Shown here: in pieces, positions 55,605-64,000 of the stretch
Layout of the letters: every line of letters starts with the position of its first letter
Position numbering within the stretch: the stretch's first letter is position 1
DNA from: Sciurus carolinensis
Lineage: Eukaryota; Chordata; Mammalia; Rodentia; Sciuridae
Length of the DNA stretch: 64,000 nucleotides
Direction of reading: 5' to 3'
Assembly (NCBI RefSeq): GCF_902686445.1
Contig: NC_062217.1
Span: forward strand, 174,223,598 to 174,287,597
Program-made: the position numbers and the translations under genes
Notes under the pieces: model-generated
What the model was told of the DNA's origin: nothing
Databases searched by the model: none
What the model saw: only the letters and a program-made list of their open reading frames with translations

Positions 55605-58247
55605 GACCTAGAGAAATGTTAGCGATCATACCACAAGAAGCCACTGCTACCAGAGTCTTGGGTATGGGCACGTATGGGTGCATGCATGTGTTCATGTTGG
55701 CATTTGTGTAAGTAATACACACGTGCGTGTGTTTGCAATGCACACCTGTTTGTGCCTACATGCACCCCTAATTTACGTAGGTTTGCAGTTGTGTACATGT
55801 GAACTACATGGACGCAGTGTGCCTACATTCACGTGGACATGCCTGTGCATGTGTACTTGTGTGTGTGCATGTGGTAGGAAAATAGTTGTTCTCCAGTGTT
55901 ACGCAAAGAGCAAGCCAGGCCCGGTGCCCGACGGTGCTCCATAGACAGGAACACCCACTCAGTGCTGCACGTGGCGCTTTGCTGAGAAGCTGAGAGTGAG
56001 CCTCTGTTCAACTGTAGAGGGTGGCGGCCACTGTTCTTCTTGTCCCCTTTCTTTCCTTCTTTTCCGCCTCACACACAATGGTGGTGAAGAATCACACAGG
56101 TAGCACTCAGCGCAAGCCTGCCTGACGTTGCACACAGAGCTTCTTGGGCACCTGCTGGGCGCCAAGTGCAGGACCCAGAATGAGCCAGCCCGGGGCCTCC
56201 ACCTGGGGAGCGCAGTGCTGTGGCAGGTGACCCCAAGCACCAAGCTCGGGGAGACTGGGTTTTGGTGCTACCTGGCGCTGCTGGCCACCATCCAGGAGGC
56301 TCGACTGCTGGGCACCAGGAGGTTCTGGGTGGCGACACCTCCCCTGTGAGGACTGGGAGAAGGGAAGCCTGACAGATGGCCCAGGAGAGGCAGGGGGGGT
56401 CAGCAGGCAGGTGTTCAGACCGCTCATTCCCAAGGGGAGCCAGGCACCTGCACTGGCCTCCAGGAAAAGTGGCCACCTTGACTGATTTGCAAAGACCGTC
56501 AGGAACATGGAACTGAGGGTGGACCCTTCCTTCACCTCCTGCTTCAGAGCCCAGGTCATCAGCAGCCAGGGGTCCGTGGGCACAGGGTGGGGACTGGCAC
56601 CTACTGTTTGCAGCTGGAGGGAGACGTGGCGGGGACAGGGAGCCTGGGAGCCTGACCGTGCTGGGCACGTGAGTGCTTGTGCCCACACTGGGACCTGCAG
56701 GCGAGGGTGGACCCACCGTGCCCCCGGGGCCTGGATTCCCAGGTGGCCAACCCCCTGGCTCGGGAGGGTGGCCGAGAGCATCATGCTGCCCTCTGGGACC
56801 CTTCCCATGGGGGAGTGACGGAAGCTGAGTGGGAGGGACCTTGCCCTTCCCCTCACAGGCACGCAGCAGCTGCAGGGCCTCCTGCGCCCGTCAGGCGCGA
56901 GTCATGCGCGCTCTGAACCCGAAGGTGGAGTGGCCAGCCCCTTACTCTCTCTTCTTCTCTCCTGACACCCAGTTTTAGGATCAGTGGGGACAGCGGTGAG
57001 GAGCAGCCTTGGGCTCCGGTTCACCAATAGCACCCTGTGGACTGTGGCGGGGAGGGCGGCCGTGCCTGGGCTGGCAGGATACACGCTCATCCCCAGGCCA
57101 CTCTGGGACCAGTTGCTGCCACAAGTCTGCTGTGATCTGCACAGTCAGTTTGTGATGGAGGACAGAGAGGATGGAGCGAGTCCACGTAGTCAATGACCTT
57201 TGGAATTAAGACCTTGAGATGGACGAGGAGGACTTCCCGCCAGTGACTTGCAGCATTTCCACCTGCTGCCTGCTGAGTCTGAGGGACTCTGGCATCTCCA
57301 TGCGAGAGGCACGCCCGCAGGCCTCCCTGGGAGCAGCCTCAGATTTGGGCCCAGGAATTACAGCAATCACGTCGTGTTATACAATACCGTCTGTGTATTA
57401 TTGATGGCATCTTATGAAAGCAAATTGCCTCACTCCCACAGCCCACGAGCCGACAGTGTCAGTCTATTAACGTCTCGTTGCTGGAGGGGACAGCTCACTG
57501 GTTGTTTGAGCTGTATGAGATCCCAGAGGGCAGAGAAGTGGCTGAAAATGCAGAAAATTTAGCTTCAATAAACATATCAAATCATTGCGATTTGTTTATG
57601 ATGGTGGTTCACTCAGACTTAAAGTTCGTTTCTTTTCCATTTTGCAAACGCTTTGATGTTGCCCAAGGATTTCACAGTGTGCTGCACAGACAGGCAGCAC
57701 AGGAGGACAGCAAAGTCTCTTGCCCTGTCTGGTCTTCCTGGATCAGCAGTATAGAAGGGGGGCCTTGGGTGCAGAGATGGAAGCATTTACAGTCTCTGAA
57801 CAGCTGATCCAGATCCATCTTCCCCTCCTGTTGCTTGGAGGGACCTAGAGGCCCCTGTAGCAGGTGCTGGGAAACAGGTGGCCCATGCCATTGGAAGGCA
57901 GAGTAGCCTGCTCCTGACGAGGCCTCCCTGGTTCTGAGTAGGCTGTCTAGGAATGGGCTGTGGGGACAGGGACCACATCCTGTCAGTGATTTCCTAGAAT
58001 CTGGGTTTCCCGAGTGGAAGCACATGTAACATTCAGGGGTCTGCAGTGGTGTGGAGACTGACAGGTGGGGAGGAAGTCCCTTAAGAAACCTGTCCAGGCA
58101 GGGTCTGTGGCCAGCTCAGGGCTATCCCTGCATGACTGGGGATGTAGCTAGTTGGGGCTCTGGTCTCTTTCAAGGACAGACAGACTTCCCTTGCTATGCA
58201 CCATTCCCACATCGCCATCTGCTCACACAGCTCTGGTCGACCACTCC
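55605..58247. other. Single-copy DNA with alternating TG-rich part
   Basis: 55660-55870 is rich in alternating purine-pyrimidine words (tgtgt, cacac, gcatgc), a decayed TG-type stretch with Z-DNA potential. 56100-57200 is GC-rich with long chance frames on both strands (the largest, 251 codons, at 56107-56862, minus, without a domain). No exon supported. Confidence 0.4.
57350..57680. promoter_or_regulatory. Candidate conserved noncoding element
   Basis: Repeat-free AT-rich island with retained CpGs in GC-rich surroundings. Words include 'gtcagtctattaacgtctcg', 'cgttgctggaggggacagct', 'tcaataaacatatcaaatca' (57566-57585, FOX-like ATAAACA) and 'cattgcgatttgtttatgat' (57585-57604). A 109-codon frame (57478-57807) crosses it without a known domain. 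Confidence 0.35.
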
Positions 58248-58780
58248 TGTAATTTGAATTGTCAACTTGATTGGATTAAGAGAGGCCAATGATTAAGAGG
58301 TTCTGGATGTGTCCATGAGGGCGTGTCTAGGAATGATTGGCAAGTGGGATAGTTAACTGAAGTGGAGCCCCTCCCTAAGCATGGGCAGCACTGCTCAATA
58401 GGATGGAATAAAAGCAGGAAGAACAAGGAAGCAGACACAGATGCAAGCTCGGCTCTTCTCGAACTGGTTCTTGATTGCTGCTTTGATCCTCTGAGGATAT
58501 CAGATTCTTGCTTCTTCACTCTTCCAGAGTGAACTCTGCCAGTGATTCTCCAGGTAGTTTCCAGAAGCCTTGGTCTCAGACTAGGGTAGCACAGTTGATC
58601 CTTCTTGTTCTGGGGCGTCTGCATCTTGGACTGCGCAGCTACTGGTTCCTCCAGCTCTCCAGCTGCAGACAGCCACTGTGGACTATCCAGCTTCTGGTCT
58701 TGTAAGCCAATCTAATAAATCCCCTTTTATAATCACACTTCTCACTGATGCTGTTCCTCCTGAGAATCCTGACTAATACG
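58248..58780 (+). mobile_element. LTR-like element, copy 2
   Basis: Aligned over its whole length with 17852-18387: both begin 'tgtaat', share 'tgattggattaagaga', 'gagcccctccctaagc', 'gcaagctcggctcttct' and 'aaatccccttttataatcac', and end 'ctgactaata'. There are scattered substitutions and small indels. The two copies have different flanks, so they are separate insertions. No clear target duplication is seen here (actcc before, ccttg after). I cannot name the family. Confidence 0.7.
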
Positions 58781-59604
58781 CCTTGCACGCTTTGTGTCCT
58801 CCTGGAGAACATTTCCAGGACTGGATCAGCCTGGGTCCTGGTGGAAACAGACGCATCCTCGAGTTGAGGAAATGGAGTACGGGGATAAGTTTAAAGGCGG
58901 GCAGTGTAGAGACAGCCCAGAGCTCTGCTCTGGAGAGTGACAACCTGGGGCTTTAGAGCAGGTAGCCCAGGGGAGAGAGGAAGAGGAGGAAGCACCCAGC
59001 AGAGGGAGCCTGCAGGGAGGGGGCCAGGACAGGGTGGTGGGGTGAGTCCACTCTCCCTCCACCCTCCCACCTCCTGGCAGGGCTACCCTGGCCGACTGCC
59101 CTGGAAGGCTGCAGAGAGCCGCAGGGGAGCGGGGTGGTGGGCCAGCTGCAGGGCTCCCTGCAGGAAGGCGGAGGCTGCTCTGGCCCGTGGCTGGCTGCCC
59201 TGGGTCAAAGTCCACTCTCTCTCTCTTTTTCTTCTTCCCTGTCTCCACGTCCTCCACCCTGCTCTCGTCCTCTGCTCCTCTGTTCTTCCTCCTCCTCTCG
59301 TTCCTTCTCCCCAGCCCTGGGTGCTCACTCCGGGGAAGCCAGCCGCCCAGCTGTAAGGGTGTGGGGAGTCCTGGGGAGGCCCAGCTGCTCTGTGTCTTCA
59401 CCCACCGCTGACTCCCTTTGAAAACGTGCTGCGATCTTCGCGCGCGTGAAACCAGCCTGTGACTTCCCTTGGGGTCCGTGTCTACTTTGGGTATTGAGTT
59501 ATCTAATAGGAGTCAGATCATTATTTTGGATCTCTCTTCTGTTTACTAATTTTATCTCATCTGCATCTAACGCACTGATTAATCAGGTCACTGAGCTGTG
59601 TTTG
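58781..59604. other. Single-copy GC-rich DNA, no gene recognised
   Basis: No exon is supported. A pyrimidine-rich stretch lies at 59220-59320 on the plus strand. The 191-codon minus frame at 58826-59401 is its low-complexity complement. Confidence 0.45.
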
Positions 59605-62600
59605 ATGAGGTTTTTATTTTGAGATAACAGAGGTACCTGTACAGCTGGAGCAAAGTTCAGGAGGCCTGTGGTCCTTTGCCCAGTTTGCCCAGGGTCAGCA
59701 TCTGAAGACGGGTGCTGGTGGACAGCCAGGGCATGAGCGTCTCCCCAGCGCAGGACCTGGCCGCCCTGGGCCCTCGCCCCTTGGTCCCCACGGCCCTATT
59801 GCTGCGACCCCCAGCCTGCTCTCCAGGGCTGTCCCCGAGGGAATGTGTGAGGTGCGACTTTTGGGACTGGGATTTTCACTGGCCGCAGTTCTCAGAGATT
59901 CGCTCAGGCTGCTGTGTGCGCTGTGGTTCCTTTCCGTGCGCCGCGGAGCCTGTGCCCAGCCCAGATGCACCAGTTTAATGTCCGCTCACCCCACAAGGGC
60001 ACCTGGGTGTTTGCAGTTTGGGGCTGATAAAACACATTTTTTGTATGAGCATAAATTTTCATCCTTGATGTGATTCTTGAGCCTGGAGAAGACTCTTTGG
60101 AATTTTCAAAGTTACGATTTCAAATTTCTAAAGAGATTTTGGACTTTTCAAATGATCTAATTCATATTGGGTGAGATTTTTTCTGTGTGTTTTTTGTTGA
60201 ATTGGTCCGTTTTGTCTAAGTTTGAATTACTTTAGTGGAGCATTCTGTGCACTATCTCCTTATTCTTTTGAAATTATCCATGTGATATCTTTGTCTTATT
60301 CCTGCCCAATGATGGACTCTGCATCTTCCCTCTTTGTCAGTCTGTAGAGCCTGTCGATTGTTTAGACATCTTTAAAGGACACGTTCTTTGCCTCGTTTTT
60401 CTCTATTGCTTCTCTGTGTTCAGCTTCATTGATTTCTGCTCTTATCTTTCACTGCCTTTCTTCTTTCCCTTTGCTTTGGTTTTCTCTGTTCTTCTTTTCC
60501 TGGGACTGGGGGAGCCTGGATTGCTGATGTGAGACACCATTTTTTTAAAAATTGGTTCTTTTTAGTTTTATGTGACAGTAGACCATTTTAATATGCTCAT
60601 ACGACCATGGAATAATCTTATTCTAATTAGGACCCCATTCTTGTGGATGCACATGATGGTGGGATTCACTGTGGTGTGTTCACATGTGTATGTAGGACAC
60701 TTATGTCTTTCCTTTTCCTGTTCCCCTCCCTTCCTTCATCCCCTTTGTCTAATCTATTGATCTTTTATTCGTCCTGCTCCGCATTGTGGGTTAGCTTCCC
60801 ATCTTTGTTCTTTTGGGGGATCAACTAATTTCACTTAGCATGATGGTCTACAAATCCATTTGCTGGCTAATGTATAAAGTCATTCTTAATGGCTGCATAA
60901 TGCTCCTTTGTGCATATATACCATGTTCTTTATCTGTTGAAGGGCACCTCGGCAGGTTCCACAGCTGAGCTACTGTGAGTTTTGGTGCTGTACACCTCCA
61001 TGTGGAGCTGGTGCTGAGCAGTTCCTCTCGGTCCGGCTTCAGCAGGGCTCCAAGCAGTTGATGTGCTGTATTTTCACCTTTTTTCAGTTCAGCATAGTTT
61101 TAATTTGTTCAAGAGTGTGGCTTTGAACTGTGGATTATTGAGAAGTGTGTCATTCAGTTTCTACATGTTTGGGGCTTTTTGTGCTGTCTTCTGTCTCTCC
61201 AGTGTGGCTCCATTGTAGGTAAAGAAGGCAGACTTTTACATTCGTTAAGTCTGGTTTATGGCCTGGGATGTGGTCTACCTTGGTGTTGTACTGTGGGTGT
61301 TCTGCTGTCATTGGGCAGAGTGTTCAGAAATATTGACTACGTGCCATTGGCTATTCGTGTTTTGAGCTCTTTTATGTTATTGCTGATTTCTTGCTTAGTT
61401 TTCCATCTATTGTTAACAGAATGATATTGAAGTTTCCAGCTATAATTATGCATTTGTTTATTTCTCCTCTCAACTCTCAGTTTTTACTTCACACATTTTG
61501 TAGTTCTACAGTTTGACAAAGATGCATCTAGGATTGCTATATCTTAATGGTGATTGACTGTTTTGTTATTATATAATTTTTTTCTCTGTGATAATTTTCA
61601 CTATTTTGAAGTCTACAAGACTATCTTATGTTAATATATCCACTCCTTTCCTCTGATTTTTTTGTCTGATATATCTTTTCAATCTGCCTCTATCATTACG
61701 TTTAAAGTGAATTACCATTAGACAATATATTCCTAAATCTCCTTTGATAATTTCCCTTGTTGAATTGATGTACCTTGACCATTTACAGTTATTGTAATTA
61801 TTAAAATGATAGAGTTAAAATCTGTCTTTAAAATTTCTGGTTCCTGTTTGTTCTCTCTGCTTTTTGGTTTTGTTTTCTTTTCTCTCTCTCCCCAGGGGTT
61901 CCTTGAATATTTTAGAATTCTACCTTGGTTTGTCTGTAGTATTTTTAAGCTGGGTATAGAATTGTATAGACATAAGTTTTCATAGTGGCGTTCATTCATC
62001 ACTTTGAATAAAATGTAGAAATCTTACCTCCCTTTATGTCCCTTTGACTTCCTCCACTTATAATTTTCCAAAAGTTTTCTCTACATGCATTTTGAACCAT
62101 ATCAGAGTTATTTTATTTCAATCATTGAACATAATTTAGAAGACTCAAGGCAGAGGAACTCTAGTATGTGTATCTCTGTTTTTGTTTACTGTGTTTTTCT
62201 ATCCTGAGGTTCCAAGTTTTCTTCTTTTACTATTTCTTTCACATTTGAACAAATTCCTTTAGTCATCCTTTTATACCTTTTATAGTATGTCCTCTGGTAA
62301 CAAATTTTCTTACTTTTCCTTTGTCTGAGAAGGACTGGTTTTGCTTAATTCCTGAAGGATATTTTAGCTGGATACACAATTTCCAGAACTAAAAAATGTG
62401 TGATGCTTCCTTTCTGATCTGCTTGGTTTTTATTGTTATTCCAATTATTTTTCTCTTGGTAGGGAGTCTCTCCTCTGCTTTCAAGACTTCTTTCTGGTTC
62501 TTAGTTTTTAGAAGCATGACAGTGACATGCTTTAATGTGCCTTTCTTCACACTTATCATTTTTGGGATTTACTAAACTTCTGAAACCTCTGTGTTAATGT

Positions 62601-63860
62601 CTTTTGCCAAATGTGGAGCATTTTCATCCATTGTTTTCAAGTTGTTTTCTAGTCTGCCATTGACACTACCATGAGATCATTTGTCCTATGGGCCCCTGAC
62701 ACTCTCTTCATGCTTTTAATCTATTTTATTTCTGTCATTCTGATAATTTCTATTTTTCCATCTTCCATTCCACTCATTTTTTCCCTATGTTCCTACCATT
62801 TTTTTGGTAAGTCCAATCATTGTACTTTTAAATTTTCAGTTACTACATTATTTTCAGTTCTAGAATTCCCATTCGGCTCCTTTTTTATATCTTATGTTTG
62901 TTGGGGTTTTCCGTTCATTTCATGAGTCTCCACTTTTTCATTTATTTCAGAATGTTTGAAGTCTGATGGCTGGTCTGACTTTGTGTCAGGTAGCCGTGAC
63001 ATCTCTACCACCTCAGTGTCGGCTGAGTATTGATCACCTTTTTACATTCACTTTGAGAGTTTCCTGGTTCCTCTTATAGTGCATGCCTTTCATTGACTCC
63101 TGGACACTCTGGACATTGAGGTTCTGGTTCTTACTTGGGACAGGAGGTCTGACTGGCTTTTTGTGATCCCCTCTGGCTGGAGGGGTGTGAATGGCTTGTT
63201 AGTGCCCCTAGCTCCACTTACACCCACACTGCTACCAACTCCTCAGCTGTGGTGTGGGGCGTGGGTACCTCTTTCCACGTGACCCAGAAAGGAAAGTTGC
63301 CCTTGTTATCCCTGGATGCTGGTGAACTTCCTGACTTTCTCTCAGGTGTCCTCTACCCCCATCAGAGTAGGAGGAGAGTAGGGTCTTGTCATTGCAGGGT
63401 TGGGGGACATCCAGGCTGCCCACTCAGCATTGCTGATGTCCGTGAGTGAACAAGATTCTTTTTGTGGTATGGGCTGAAGTGCTGTTGCTTCTACCTAAAC
63501 ATTTTCTGACTAGCTAGACTCCTTGTTCCTGGATCATCAACTAGAGAAAGCAGCTCTTGGGGCTTTTTGTCTGCACCTGTTATTGTTTCTGGGTTGCTGG
63601 CTTATTTGACTCCATGTCTGAGAAAGCCCAGAGAGCTCACCAGAGTGCTGCTCTTCAGACCTCAGGTTTGTCTATCATTCTGTCCTCTCTGTACTTCCAG
63701 AATCATCCTATGTAGTTTATAAAAAGTATTTAGGGTCTTTAGTTACTTTTAGAAGGAGGAACTGTACATTTGTTTTATCTTCTGGACAAGGAGATCATTG
63801 ACATTTTTCTTTGAATTCTCATAGTTTTCATATCTAGAAATTCCTTTTTTTCACCTGATT
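59605..63860 (-). mobile_element. Old L1 (L1M-type), long and decayed
   Basis: From the 3' end (59605, 'gaggtacctgtacagctgga', 'ctttgcccagtttgccc') through 'gcagtttggggctgataaaa' with 'gagcataaattttcat' (near 60016-60060), the ORF2 RT region ('cttcattgatttctgctctt'), the endonuclease region ('ttttgagctcttttatgtta', 'gaagtttccagctataatta'), the ORF1 region ('ggactggttttgcttaattc', 'gatattttagctggatacac') and 5' UTR-like blocks ('agagagctcaccagagtgct', 63629) the order matches an ancient L1 read on the minus strand. All frames are broken. A distinct L1 3' piece is inserted at 60540-61015. Some internal parts are deleted. Confidence 0.75.
60540..61015 (-). mobile_element. L1 3' end inserted into an older L1
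   Basis: The fragment starts with a T run and 'gttctttttagttttatgtg', then has L1 3' UTR and ORF2-end blocks such as 'tttcacttagcatgatggtc' (compare 2478 in the intact L1), 'gaagggcacctcggcaggtt' (compare 2607) and 'ctgctgttttcctg'-like decay. Its 3' UTR differs from both other younger L1s here, so it is a third subfamily. Confidence 0.7.
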
Positions 63861-64000
63861 TGCTCCTTGTCTGTGTGTTTCAATTTTATATTTTAAAAAC
63901 ATCCATCACAATGGGTTTGCAGCTCCACACTTGCAGCCACTGAGTCCTCACTTGGAAGGCAGCTGCTCTGTGCCCTTGTCTTTGCCCGTGGCCTCCTGGA

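Noticed and set aside
55660..55870. Possible Z-DNA or microsatellite in the TG-rich stretch
   Set aside because: Too interrupted to call a repeat. Mentioned only as composition.
56107..56862. 251-codon open frame, minus strand
   Set aside because: GC-rich chance frame overlapped by another on the same strand in another frame. No domain.
58134..58160. ID-like words 'ggggatgtagctagttgg'
   Set aside because: Too short and without a B box or tail to call a SINE.
1..64000. CRISPR arrays, operons, phage or plasmid modules
   Set aside because: No regularly spaced repeats, no tightly packed genes, no ribosome binding sites. The sequence is mammalian.

Overview
The window is nuclear DNA from a mammal, most likely a squirrel-family rodent (Sciuridae, such as a marmot or ground squirrel). 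The best markers are dimeric SINEs that join a 7SL/B1-like left half to a tRNA-Ala-derived ID right half (19106-19312 and 51578-51786), a single ID SINE (54094-54176), and a young L1 with rodent-type ORFs and 3' UTR. Nothing bacterial, plasmid or viral-genome-like is present. I found no exon of a cellular protein-coding gene that I can support, so the window is best read as intergenic or deep intronic DNA. Most long open frames are accidents of GC-rich sequence.

The only well-preserved coding locus is a nearly full-length L1 retrotransposon on the minus strand (2168-8395). Its parts, in transcription order, are a GC-rich 5' UTR/promoter with a 119-bp tandem duplication (7341-8395), an ORF1 broken by one frameshift (7340-6319), an open ORF2 with all canonical endonuclease, reverse transcriptase and cysteine-rich motifs (6267-2425), a short 3' UTR with a polypurine tract, and a poly(A) tail. 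Because ORF2 is open while ORF1 is broken, this copy could still in principle supply ORF2p to SINEs, but it is unlikely to move itself normally.

The rest is a mosaic of older repeats in GC-rich single-copy DNA. Repeats by region: MLT1-type LTRs (55-421, 13536-13866, 51190-51460); Tigger-like DNA transposon remnants (11480-11692, 22709-23028); old L1 3' or internal pieces, all on the minus strand (14068-14940, 23085-25175, 25230-28330 with a younger L1 nested at 26031-27441, 37440-38500, 59605-63860 with a nested piece at 60540-61015); a TG...CA LTR split by a SINE (18929-19558) and a related fragment (52000-52138); a pair of similar LTR-like elements 40 kb apart (17852-18387 and 58248-58780), the first with a 5-bp target duplication; MIR remnants; and microsatellites (TA, GA, CT/CA).

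Between the repeats are AT-rich, repeat-free islands inside GC-rich DNA (around 20860-21430, 34770-35110, 45060-45340, 46470-46660, 53090-53520, 57350-57680). They look like candidate conserved noncoding elements. Candidate CTCF cores include a perfect 14/14 consensus match at 54633 on the plus strand, lying divergent to a strong core at 53561 on the minus strand. I see no convincing new multi-gene system. The points most worth a second look are the ORF2-intact L1 with its duplicated promoter unit, the unnamed LTR pair, the divergent CTCF-like pair next to a candidate conserved element, a KLF-type minisatellite, and a 15-bp perfect inverted repeat at the break of an LTR fragment.
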